64,000 nt of DNA, from the NCBI RefSeq assembly GCF_002775205.1, contig NC_036461.1:22434875-22498874 (forward strand). Reading direction: 5' to 3'. The position numbers were made by a program, and so were the translations under genes. Of the stretch, positions 10,553 to 21,800 are shown in pieces; the stretch's first letter is position 1; each line of letters opens with the position of its first letter. The notes under the pieces are model-generated. The model did no database searches. It was given only the letters and a program-made list of their open reading frames with translations, and had not been told where the DNA came from. Source of the stretch: Xiphophorus maculatus (lineage: Eukaryota > Chordata > Actinopteri > Cyprinodontiformes > Poeciliidae).

Positions 10553-13500
10553 CATCACCTGTCACTCTTACACATGTTTCTTGCTTAAAGCTGCTTGGGA
10601 CATTGTGGTGTGGAAACTAAAGGAGTAAAAACCACAAAGTGACACTGACCAGCTTTCAGTGCTATTCAATGCTGAATAGCACTGAAAGCTGGTCACCTTT
10701 TCAGATGCCAAAAGGTGACGTTATCTTAGAAAAAGAGGCAGAACCATGACTGAACTGATCTTTATACATCCCTGGTCATGTTATCATATCTGTCTCTTTA
10801 AGAAGCCCCTGTTCTTTCTGGAACTCCCGTCTTCAGGAAGTCATCACAACATGGCTCCTCTAAAAAACCTTTAACGTTTTTACCAGCATTGCTCTGATAA
10901 GTAGCTCCTATAATGACCTGAACAGATGTGTAGTTCCACCGGCTGTTTGCCAATTGCTGCTGGCTAGTCTGAAGGAGCTGAGCGGGGGGTGGAGGGTTGC
11001 TCTGTGAGGTGGAAGCTCTGAAGCATGGAAACTGCAGCTCTGAGGAGGAGCTGTGCCTTGAAGGCGGAGCTAGGTCCAACCAGGCGTTTTGCACAGCTGA
11101 ATGGTAGCCATGGAGATGAAAAGTTTTCTCAAACATAGATAAAAGAATCAAAGCAACACTCTAGGTAGATTTTTGATGAGGGTATAATATCATAACATAA
11201 TCTAAAACATTTTATTTTACACAATACTGCCCCTTTAAAACGACAGTTGTATGTCCATAGAGCAGCATGCTAACTACTAGCTAATATTAGCACTTTTTAC
11301 TCCCGTTGTTCTATAAAAATAAAATTGAGGGGTGGGGGAAACGTATATTAATAAAAACAATGTAATAAGAATATTCACTTCTATTAAAGTGAATGCTTAT
11401 TCCAGAATTGTTAAATATGTCAGAATATGACACGTATGTCATATTCATACTAACAGCAAACTCACAAAAAAACTGCTGGAATCATATCTGTACAGTTCAA
11501 TACAGACCCGACAAGATGACATCGTAGTCGGTATTTATTTTGCCACTTGCCTAAACGCTTACGCTACTGAATTTAAAGATTTTGAACTATGTTTGATCTG
11601 ATGTAGATCAAAATCTAAATCACATTGAATGGTTAAACTTGAACTAATTACTGTAAACCCATCAAATTCAGCCGGGTTTCCACAAACTGAATGAAGCTTT
11701 CAGAAATCAATAAGTCCATTTTACAGACTGCCAATACTGTAGAATAATTATGTCAGAATATGACAGGTATGACATATTCTGACATAAACATACAGAATCT
11801 GCCCTGTGGTGCTTTAGTCCATGTTAGTTATACACAGATAATCAAGAAAACGCAAAACCTTCATAACAGGACATCACTTAAAAAAATGAATCCGATGTAC
11901 ACCTTTAAGGGTTAATCCTGTCAGTGTGACATGCGCTGCTGCGGAGAGCTCTGTGAATATGCATCATAGTTTTTAGTTTTTTGCATACTGCAATGACTAC
12001 CGAAAAGAATTTGAGGTCTGCTTTAAATTTCGGACTGTTTCAAAGCTGCAGGGCAGGTCTCCAACCAGTCCTGCACCACAGCCAGATGGGTGGAGGTGGG
12101 AGTGGCTCACCACACCCCCTGGAAAAGCCCATCTGTAAACACAGCTCTGGAAGGAGAGCTGTGATAAACACGCACAGGCTGCAGCAGCAAACATTCAAAC
12201 CAGGACTTTTGTATGCAAGTAAACTGAGAAATCTTGCCATCTGAAAAAATAGCAAATACATATTGCTTGTGATTAGATGTTTTTCTTGTAAGTCATTGCT
12301 GAAACTTTTATCGTCTTCCACAATCATCACCTGACTGTCACAGAAAGACGCTCTGGCCCTTTAGGTTTTTCTGTGCTTTAGTGATGCAGGTCTGCTGGAC
12401 TAACAAACAAACTAACATGAGAAACTGCTGGAATCGTATCTGGACGGTTCAATACAAGATGACATTGTAGTCGGTATTCATTTTGCCACTTGCCTAAACG
12501 GTTACTGAATTTAAAGACTTTGGACAACCTTTGATCTGATGTAGATCAAAATCTAAATCACAGTGAATGGTTAAACTTGAACTGTAAACTCATCAAATTC
12601 AGCCCTGTTTCCGCAAACTGAATAAAGCTTTCAGAAATCAAAACGTTCATTTTACAGTCTGCCAATACTGTAGAATAATTATGTCCAGCTTTGACTTGTA
12701 TTAGTTTTCAAACTAAACTTCATTTAAAGTTATTTCAACACACTTCAACCCTTTTCTTTCACTCCTTTGAGTTTTCACAACATTAAAAAAAAGAAAAATC
12801 AAAAACTGTTTTCTATAGCCTGTCATTCTTGGAAGGTTGAGCACTTTTCAAAAATCAAAACTAGTCTGTCGTTTCATATGGAATGAATATGAATATTTCG
12901 GAGCAGCCTACAGGTAAACTGAGATTTTAAACCTGCAAGTCTGGTGCTGACTTCAGGGTAGTCCTGATAAATAGTTCTTCTGAGTTACGACCTGATGTGT
13001 AGCACAACAAACTGGCCTTTTTAGCAGCAACAACCAACCAAATCACATTTTTACTTCATTTTGTACAGAGGAGCTAAATTCAACATTTCCTACATAAATC
13101 TACCCCTCACCCGGTCTGATAAAGAAACATTAATGTTCACTATTTGTAGTTTTAGTCACTACACCAAGCGGGGAGACCGACTACACAGCCTAGCTGCTCC
13201 GTATCTACAAGCATGTCAACAGGCTAGCTGGCTAACATTAGCATAATAAATTATTACTACCAACATTCAGGTCCTAACATATAACTGCCACTGTAAAATA
13301 TCACTGCGCAACTGACAGTACGTGCAAACTTGGGGGGAGTTGCTATTGTTACAAGTCACGAACTCAAAAGCTACGCTAACAAGCTAACGGCTGTGATCCC
13401 ATTCAAAACACACAAAGCCAAGGAGCTAAGCTAGAGCGGTTTGCGCCCAATTTTTGGTCCAGAAAGCCTCACTACAGGCGGCAACGTGTCAACCAACTCC

Positions 13501-13877
13501 GCTGTTTTAGAGCCAACGTCCGCAACCCCGTCACCTTTTCCGTAAAACTTTCTGCCGCTGGTCACGTCAAAAACTTTCATGTTGACGGCCATGAGGATGC
13601 GGGGGTTCTGGACACCGTCGTACTCCTGCAGCTGCTCCAAAGTGAAGTCCCGTCTCCTCATCTTGGTAAGCATCGGGGCCTCGCCGTCCTCGGCCCCGTC
13701 GGATACGAGCCGCCTGCCCCACCGCCGGTATACTACTACACAAACCGCCACTACCAAAACCAAAATGCTGATATTCAGCAACATTCCGCCCAAGCCGAGC
13801 GTGTCTAACCAGCCCGCCGCCCCCTGCCCGCCGTTTGTGCCACCTAGTCCGCTCCAACTGAGTCCATCATCCGCCAT
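8435..13877 (-). CDS. pgrmc2: Membrane-associated progesterone receptor component 2
   Basis: Three coding exons, 13535-13877, 9278-9433 and 8435-8532 (stop at 8435-8437), join in frame (phases 1 and 1) to a 198-residue protein. It is a membrane-anchored heme-binding protein of the cytochrome b5 fold, proposed to act as a heme chaperone and in progestin responses. A membrane segment covers about residues 32-50 ([18 protein letters not shown]). The b5-like domain runs from about 77 to 170, with [47 protein letters not shown] and [20 protein letters not shown]. The C terminus ends [20 protein letters not shown], which matches PGRMC2 rather than PGRMC1. The start is the first in-frame ATG (13875-13877); the frame is open upstream but has no earlier ATG. 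Intron 1 is about 4.1 kb and full of repeats. The gene lies next to larp1b on the same strand, as in human 4q28. Confidence 0.97.
8870..9020. repeat. Short dispersed repeat (cagaaattt..family), intron 2 of pgrmc2
   Basis: The text alternates short blocks such as ttctgagttttt and aactcagaaatttgc. Related blocks occur at 15425-15560 and 41640-41780. The T run at 8995-9010 may be its tail. The class is unknown. Confidence 0.4.
10469..10549. repeat. (GT)n microsatellite, about 40 units
   Basis: A pure GT run of about 81 nt in pgrmc2 intron 1; likely polymorphic and possibly Z-DNA forming. Confidence 0.97.
10647..10694. repeat. Perfect 22-bp inverted repeat with 4-nt loop
   Basis: Positions 10647-10668 and 10673-10694 are perfect reverse complements (gaccagctttcagtgctatt at the left end), separated by atgc. 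The structure lies in pgrmc2 intron 1 and would fold into a hairpin in the pre-mRNA. Confidence 0.95.
10789..11239 (+). mobile_element. TTAA-type MITE family A, 5'-truncated copy
   Basis: The copy starts inside the family at tctgtctctttaagaagcc and ends in actgcccctttaa. Internal blocks (tgctggctagtctgaaggag, gaaggcggagctaggtcc, atggtagccatggagat) match the copies at 19372, 26379, 54622 and 59195. It has no open frame of its own and lies in pgrmc2 intron 1. Confidence 0.8.
11449..11754 (+). repeat. Intronic direct duplication, copy 1
   Basis: About 290-300 nt are closely similar to 12397-12685. Shared blocks include actgctggaatc, gtagtcggtatt, ttgatctgatgtagatcaaa and ctgccaatactgtagaataa. 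Both sides of this copy carry a palindromic motif (tatgtcagaatatgac..), at 11417-11452 and 11748-11787. Confidence 0.85.
11748..11787. repeat. 15-bp inverted repeat at duplication border
   Basis: Arms 11748-11762 and 11773-11787 (ttatgtcagaatatg and its reverse complement) flank a 10-nt loop. A degenerate version is at 11417-11452, on the other side of duplication copy 1. Confidence 0.8.
12397..12685 (+). repeat. Intronic direct duplication, copy 2
   Basis: This is the second copy of the block at 11449-11754, with scattered substitutions and small deletions. It lacks the palindromic motif after its right end, where the sequence diverges at ttatgtccag. Confidence 0.85.
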
Positions 13878-16600
13878 GCTGCCCAGTTTGCGCCTACCCG
13901 CCCCTGGCAAGATGAGGCGTTCAGGTGCCGTGGGGAATTCCAGAACCACTAGTTGAGCAAGTGTTCAGTGTCGAAAACTGATGACCCGGGACAAGAGACC
14001 ACCAGGGACAATTAAGCGCGCGGTATTCTTTCTAGACCAGAGACGGCGGGAATCTTCTCCTAGAAACATAGCAAAAGGAAATAAACGATGCGAATGGCGA
14101 CACAAAACAAAAAGAACGAGTAGACATTGAAGGGGACAGAGTGGTAACAGAAATTCTAAAATTCCAACTAAAACACAAAAATAACACAGTCGATAAAAAA
14201 AAACATACCTACTGAAACACATAAGATTTGAAAGTATACAGCGGACCATTCCATACAAGTGACCATAACAATGAGAACAGTGAATTAGTGACGAATTTGC
14301 CTAAGAAAGTAGTGTGAGACTTTTTTTTTTTTCTAATTGAACGTCCTTATTTAAATGTAGCCCAATTTTACAGTTTAATCAGTTTTTACCTGGATGTTTT
14401 TTTCTCACTGAAAGCAACATTACTGTTTTGGGATGTCCCAGCAAGAGTATAGATTATTTTCTGATAGAGGCTTTTCAATCTCAAAAGACTTGAAGATCGT
14501 CAGAAACTATTCTCAAAAATACAAGTGAAAACATGCTTATAGCTTGCCAGTAATGGCATAAACAAATCACCAAAAGAAGACCTTACCTACAGTGAAACAT
14601 GGCGGTGGCAGTATCATCATGTGAGGATTTGTTTTTTCAGTTAGAACTAGGGTTCCACATAAAACTTTGAACTGATCCACTTACCAGTGAGTTTTAAACC
14701 AAGACCATGAGGTGTGAATCCTGAAAATGATTTTGGTCTCACTTTCAGCATTAAAGTGAGTCAAAGCTTTTATGCAAATGTTACAGAAAAACTAACTGAT
14801 TGAGGACTTTTTCAGGGTAACGTTGGTGAACACTGCCAAGTCAAAATGTGTTGTGTGGAGGGTTTGTGAAATTCACAAAAACTGACCTTAAACATGTTTA
14901 TTCACCCGCAGATGTAAACACTCTGTTATTCTGATCAAGACTGGTGAAAAATGCCCTCTGGTGATATTTAATTGAACTAAATCCTCTTCTGCATTCACCA
15001 AACGTGCGTTTGATATAAATGTACCGACTGCAGAGATGTGCTGATCGATTTTTGAAAACATTTTGTGATATCTTTGTTACAAAAACAACAGTTTTCTGGC
15101 TTGGCCGTGATAACATATCTATGTAAGCATTTCAAATATCTTCTCTGACTTGTTTGTGTGGGTTGAGATCCTACGTCAACAAGGGAAAAGCGATGAAGAG
15201 GAGATTAGAGGTAGACGGACAAAAGACTAGAGGGAGATCTACCTGATGACTATCGATCCACTCTGGCTCTGCGCATGAATTTTGGATGAGAGTATGAATA
15301 CGTATCAGTACAGTCTGCCCGTCACTCTGCCTGCTTGGTGACACCACAAATGTTTATATGGAAATAAATAAATTCCACATGGCCTCTTGCAATTGTAAAA
15401 GAAAGCGTATAAACAAAAGGAGTAGATTTTTGCCAAAAAATCTCAGAACTTTTCTGGATAAAGCAAGTACATTTCTGAACTCCAGAAGTCAAAAATTTGC
15501 TTGGAAAAGAAAAAAAAATCTGAAACTTTTAAATTGATCTCAGAAAATTTCTAGAACAAAATTGTTTAAGTCGTTGCATTTTACCACTGTTACTTATACT
15601 GGCGTGGCGTGATAACTAATAGTTTGAGTCTTTTAGCAATAAGATTCTTCCATTTCTAACTGAATGGTTAATGGAAAAAAAATATGCAATTTAGGCTCCC
15701 TCAAGTGGATAAATTCCCATTCAGAAAGAATTGAGTTGATAAAAACTTGTTTTGATTCTGCTGTCTTGAGTGTCTGCAAGCTGTCCGACCGTGACATCTG
15801 CCGCGCAGCTGGTGTCGCTTCCTATGGCGCGGCAGGGTTAAATTGTTACTGTCTCGCCATTTGATGCTACCCACCATAAATAGGAATACAGTCTACCAGT
15901 TAGCTTGCTAAAAACGAGCTGCTGCGTTTTCTCCTTGTATACAAAAACAAATACACTACCTAAAGACACCACAATCATGCTAAGTTAGCTTACTAGTATG
16001 TTTTTAAAAAAAATATTAGCCCAAATACAATCATGCATTAACTGACACGCTATCTGGAGATCACGTATTCACTGACGCAGTTACATGCAACATCTCATTT
16101 AGTCATTTTGTTTGCAATTATTTCTCCATTTAGTTATTTGGAACGTGTTCAAATGTAATAGTTTGAGTGACGACACGTAAAAGGACAGTTTTATAAACCG
16201 AGAACCAGAAAGCTAGAATCCCCCCCCATTTCTCAGTAAAAAACCCCCAAAACTAATCCAAATGAAGATATTTTGCTGTTTTCATGTATGCATTGGAAGG
16301 AAATGTGAATCTCTCTTTCATTCAAACATTGAGGTTTGTCTGCATATTTAAATGTCTAAAAGTTTCAGTAGTCTCTTTTTTTTTATGTTTGCCTATCATC
16401 CACTTACATGGTATAACATCACACCTCGGTTCATGTGTTCTTTTAAAGAATAAACAGTAAGTCCAGACAATCAGACTCAACCGACTTCACTGAGGTGTTG
16501 CTGGGAAGAAAAAGTTGGTGATCAGGCTCAACGACCTAGAAAAAAGCAACGCAGGACAGACCACACAGAACAAGTTCGTACAATCAAGACTTATTTTATA
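13878..16600. other. pgrmc2 5' flank and pgrmc2-larp1b intergenic region
   Basis: The first 150 bases upstream of the pgrmc2 ATG are moderately GC-rich and probably hold its 5' UTR and promoter. Position 14583-14650 contains gtgaaacatggcggtggcag, a relic of the Tc1 transposase region. The rest, including 14650-16450, shows no exon-like frame. A short dispersed repeat lies at 15425-15560. Confidence 0.45.
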
Positions 16601-16617
16601 TTTTTTTTGCATTTTAC

Positions 16618-18847
16618 AAGTCAAGAACATGCAACACTTTATTCTGAAACACTCAAAACACACTACTGGTAACAAATCACTTCTTTGAATCAAATGAATA
16701 ATGGAATAGTAAATGATTTTTTATAGTATTTACATTTTTTTTTTTAATTCAACTCAAACCTTTTATGTCCAATGAAGTAAAGAGAAATTAACATTTAAAG
16801 TGCTCTAGAGCACCAAGCCTCAAACATAATATGAAGTAAACTTTAAGCTAAAAAGACACTGTAGTTTTATGACACTAGCTCACACCCATAATTCCAGCAG
16901 AAACATTTCTTTTTATTGTTTGTATTATATTCAATGCACAAGCAAGTAAAAACTGCAATGATTGCCTAAGACTATTAATTCAATCAAGTTAATGGAAAAA
17001 AAAAAAAAATGAAACAATAAATTAAGCTACCTCTGGGTGTAAAATGGGACTTAAATGTTCCCAGAAAAATAATCGGATGATTTCTGCAGCTTTTTAATAA
17101 AAAAACAAAAAAAACAAAAAACAAAAAAACACAGTTTAGATTAGTTGTGATATGTAGCAGTCAGGCTGAGAAACATCTGTTAGCCTCAGGGTCAGTAATT
17201 CTCAAATTCATGACTGCACCCGTCAACCTGATTGTCACCATGGAAACTGTAGACGTCGGGGCTGGTGAACTTGTAAAGTAGCGTTGCTTTTAGAGTCCTT
17301 CCAACCCCGAACAATAAGAAAGACCTTTAAGAAAAAAGAAAGGATCTAATACACTCTTGACATCATGATGGATCAGATTTAAGGCACACAAGACTATCCG
17401 CGGTATCTCTTATCTTGGCAACCTACAATCACAGTTGAACAGCTCTTTAAAGCAGTGGTCCCCAACCTTTTTAGTCGCACGGACCGGTCAGCCCTTCGCA
17501 ATTTCACTGCGGACCGGGGGGAGAGGAGGGGGAAGGGGATTGTAGGGGGAAGTAGGGGGCGGGGGGGTCGTAAGTATCGAGTAGGGGGCGGGGGGGTTAG
17601 GGCTAACCCCCTCGTTTTTTCCGGGGGTTACGTTCCAAAAAGAACCCGCGATAGGCGAAATCCGCAAAGTAGGAACCTTTATTTTTTTTACAATTATTAT
17701 ACAATAAAATACTCCATAATACATTGAAACCAAAGAAAAAAACCTTTTTGCAGGGCCAAACATTTGGTTAACAAATAAAAAGTACTGTATAAACTTTTTT
17801 TTTTTTCTTTACAAATAACTACTGTACTGTAAAATAATAATTTTCATATGAACTGAAGGCGGATTCCCGTGCCCGAATTGCGGAGATCAGCACCGCCCCA
17901 CCGCAACCTGAGTCATTGGATTAGAACGGGGGAAAATAAAAAATGATTATGAAAAAAAAAACAAAAACAAAGTACAGTAGGACAAATAGTGACTCACGTG
18001 TATTTCACTGCTCTTCTGACTGAGCCGCTGCAGCCTGACTCCGCTCTGTAGCGTTTTTTTTCTTTTCTTCTAAAGCCCGCGGTGCAGGTGTGTTTTATCG
18101 AGAGAAGAACATAGTTATCTGTAGTTGTTGTCGCTCTTTTTTCTTCTGGGCAAAAAGATTCTTATAAACCGACATGCCACCATCGATTATGTTAAATGTG
18201 GCAAGCTGTTTTACTATGTGTACATATTATACCGCAACGTTGTTGACACACAGGTAGAGAAGAAGCGGAGAGACTGTTTAGCCAATCAGAATGCAGAACA
18301 CAATGCACGATGCAAATCCGTGAAGCAGTGAGACCGTGAAAGGTGAACCGCGGTGAATAGCGAGGGTTCACTGCACTCCGATGTTGTTTTGTTACTCATT
18401 CTGCTGCAAGTTGGCTTAATTTTGACGCGCAAGATGTAACCGGTAAAATCCGGTTCAGGATTTTCAAAATAAAAGATCCGGAAGTAGTTCATTATTTCTT
18501 GCGCGGACCTGTACCGGTCCGCAGCCCGGTGGTTGGGAACCACTGCTTTAAAAGATCCGAGCAGTTTACAGCGATCAATGCACTCGAAGGAGTTTGGCAT
18601 CTGAGAGAAAGAGAGAAAAAAGGCAAAATGCGGGGAATGCATTTTTTTTTTGTTTGTTTTGTAAACGTTATGAGCTGTCGCCGGGCAAACAAATTCAAGC
18701 TTACTGCCTACGTTTGCTTCCTTTTAAAAACTGAAATGCGCCGATAAAAACAATCAAATTAAAGTCGAGCTCGCTCGTTCGCTTCACGTCCATGCGGTTC
18801 GCTGTGACCTGAGAGCGGCTGCCGCTTCTCTCCGCTGGCCAGGAGCT
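16618..18847 (-). other. larp1b 3' UTR (presumed), interrupted by a hAT element
   Basis: The sequence follows the larp1b stop codon. I see no AATAAA on the minus strand between the stop and the hAT insertion. Candidate signals (TTTATT on plus) are at 17678-17683 inside the hAT element, at 16912-16917 and at 16638-16643; the last is followed by a T/G-rich stretch on the transcript. Which one is used is unknown. Confidence 0.4.
17453..18545. mobile_element. Non-autonomous hAT element with 8-bp target duplication
   Basis: The element begins cagtggtccccaacc and ends ggttgggaaccactg, imperfect terminal inverted repeats typical of hAT-Charlie-like elements. The flanks are ctttaaag (17445-17452) and ctttaaaa (18546-18553), an 8-bp target duplication with one change. 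The inside is G-rich at 17515-17600 and contains no transposase frame. It sits in the presumed larp1b 3' UTR. Confidence 0.85.
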
Positions 18848-21800
18848 TCATTTGTTGGGGGAAACTCCGTCTTTCTTCGCCGCTCTGCTGTCGGGCTTTT
18901 TGCCGTGGTTGGACGGCGCCGTCGATTTCTGGGTGCTGTCTTTGGCTGAGCTCTGTGTGGAGGCGGAGGACGAGGCGGCGGTTGACTGGGGGGGCACGTT
19001 GGAGGATTTGGAGGCCTGCGCGGGTTTTGAGGTAGAGTTGGAAGGGTGTCTCCGACGCCTTCCTTCATCCCCGGCCGAGGATGACGGATATCTCCTCCTG
19101 CCGCCCTCTTCTCCCATCGGAGGCTGCGGGTGAGGATCACAGCTTAAAATCTGTGACGGCTGTGTATTACTGACAGGAAATGAAACTCCAATCAGAAGGA
19201 AGAGGACTCAAACACTCACCACCACCCTGAAGTCCTCCAGGTTCCGGAACTTTGAGAGGTGCTCCTGCAGCTTCGGGTCAATGGGCTGGTTCTTTATCCT
19301 GGAATACTTCAGGAAGGCCCAGAACTTCTCCAGTCCGTACAGCTGACCTGCAGGGAAAAGACCATTTAGCTTTAAAGGGCCAGTATTATGTATTTTTCAG
19401 GGACATGGTGCCATTTTGAAGCACAATCAAGTGACTATGTTAACCTGAGTTGTTATAAAATGCTATAAGTGTGACTTAAGAGATTTTACTCCTTCGTTTA
19501 AATTGGGCCTCTGTCTCTTTAAGAAGCTCTCGCTCTTTCTGAAACTCTGCCTTCAGGAAGTGATCACAACATGGCTCCTCTATTAACTTTTTAACAACGT
19601 TTTTAACAGTCTATAATGAGCTCAGCAGACAGGCAGGTCCACCAGGTGTTTGCTAATTGCTGCTGGCTAGTCTGAAGGAGCCGAGTGGTCAAAGCTGCTC
19701 TGTGAGGCGGGAGCTCTGAAGCTTCAAGGCGGCGATAGGTCTAAGCAGGCGTTTTGCACAGCTGAATGGTTGCCATGGAGATTAAAGGATTTCTCAAACA
19801 TGCATGAAAGAATCAAAGCGACACTCCAGGCATGTTTTTGATGAGGGAATAACATTCTAACATAATGTAAAGCTCAATAAAGTTGATTTTACATAACACC
19901 GACCCTTTAAAGATATGGACAGTTCTGATGCACAACCGCAGCAACAAGATGTAGTTTTAATCAGAGATGCACCGATCTCATATTAGTATAAGGAGCGGCC
20001 CTGATATTGAAAACAATTCTAGATCGGGTATCGGTGACAATGATCCCGGTCCATAAGGGCAGATCTATTCAGTCTCTATGCTTTGTGCTCTGAGTGACAT
20101 CATCCTTGATTAATTTTACATTATATTTAGAATTCCTAATTGTACTTTCTGAACCATTGGAAAGAAGGTTTGTTACAGTTTAGTTTTTACATATTTGACC
20201 AAAGTAGTCAACCTACTGTTTTTTATTAGTTTATTATTCATTTTCCATTAGCTGTTCTACTCCTAATTGATTGGAGAAATAAAAGTTGTTCATACATGTT
20301 TGACCAAGCCAGTGGAGCTGTTGGTGTATTTCAGTGAGCTGTTCTGGTGCATGTATACATTTGTAATTCAGTACATTTATGTTAAAAAAAATGTTTTAAG
20401 TCAATTCAGCTGTTTTGCTGCATCACATTAAAGTCTTTGCCTGTAATGGAACAAAAATGTGGGTAAGCTTTAGTAGAAGGAATATACAGTATGTTTGTAG
20501 TCAATGTATTGATGATGTCCTTCACATGTGAAGGACAGCTGTCTGATGAAAGGACGACCCACAGGACAGGACTGGTGACAGATTAAATGTGTAATCAGCT
20601 AAATATCCACTATGAGAACGAGAAACAAAGCAGCAGATGAACTTTGATAAGCATATTTCACCTCACTTAATTGAAAGTGAGCTTAAAATATCAATTTCAT
20701 TCAAATACGTAAATTATTTGGTTAAGATACTGCAATTTATTGCAACACAGACTAGTGAAAAACATTTAAAAAAAACTAGGATGATTTTTTTGGAGATCAC
20801 TGATCTGACTACATGAAGCCTTTATAATATGCAGCTACAAGTACTTACATGCAGAGGGAAGACTGTCAACAGCATTTTTATCAGCTTTGTCGCACAGCGC
20901 TGTTGGATATTTAATGGCAGATCCCTGTACATTTTCAAGATGCATCCGACTGACAGATTTGTACACACCCCATGAGAAACATCCTCATCTTCAGTAAGGA
21001 ATGCAGTATATTTCCTTTTCAAAATAATAAAAAAACTGAGGCAGAAACTCTAACGGGAAACTTATAAAGAGAACAATAAGCCATCGCGAACAGGAAATAA
21101 ACAGTTAAAGCCTTTCCTGTTCAATCCCCCGTTCAGTTTCACTCAGCTGAAACGGGTTCAGAGGGAACGTCTGAAACCAGCTTTCACTTCGTTTAAACAG
21201 CCACACTTACACAGGGAGGGGAAGATGCTCTTTTCTAAACCGATTCCACATTAACTTCTCTACTGCTTCTGTGTACCAAACCAGGCTGAATCCTCCCCCT
21301 CTCTCTCTCTATCAGTCCCCTTTAGGGCACTAACAGCATATAAGCAGAGCCTTTCATTTCCTGGAAAACAAATGAAAATGTTCATGACTTATCCTGCAGT
21401 GAAGGGCGTATGCCAGCGGAGAAATCCAAAGAATTCTTCTTTTTTTCCCCAGTACTTCAAGTTGCAAAGACAAAGCGTTCAGTGTTGGGTAAAACCACAG
21501 CGTCTAATAAATCCCAACAGCACTCTTTGTCTTTAAAGCAGTTAAAAGTTTATGCAAAACACGTCTTTCTTTTCTTTTAGTGTTGCTATGTGGCTGAGTG
21601 CATCTAACAGATTTGTGCAACCAATCAGATTCTGGCGAAACTCGGTTAGCGTTCTTTAGCCGAAGCTAGTTACCTTTCTCAAAGTCTTTCAAGGTCTCCT
21701 CTTGGAAGTCTTTGAAGAGATCTAACCTGAATCTCTTCTCCAAACCGTAGCTGTAGTATCTGAAGAGGCATTCCAATCCATACCTGGAGGAGGAGAACCG

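Noticed and set aside
13579..13956. 125-codon plus-strand frame over pgrmc2 exon 1
   Set aside because: Antisense shadow of a strongly conserved exon.
15664..15864. 66-codon plus-strand frame
   Set aside because: No similarity recognised, no splice or promoter context, and it is in a repeat-bearing intergenic region.
17455..17763. Glycine-rich frames on both strands
   Set aside because: They lie inside the non-autonomous hAT element, in a G-rich low-complexity stretch.
18784..19140. 118-codon proline/arginine-rich frame
   Set aside because: Frame shadow of the last larp1b exon; the true frame continues the DM15 exons and follows PPMGEEGG.
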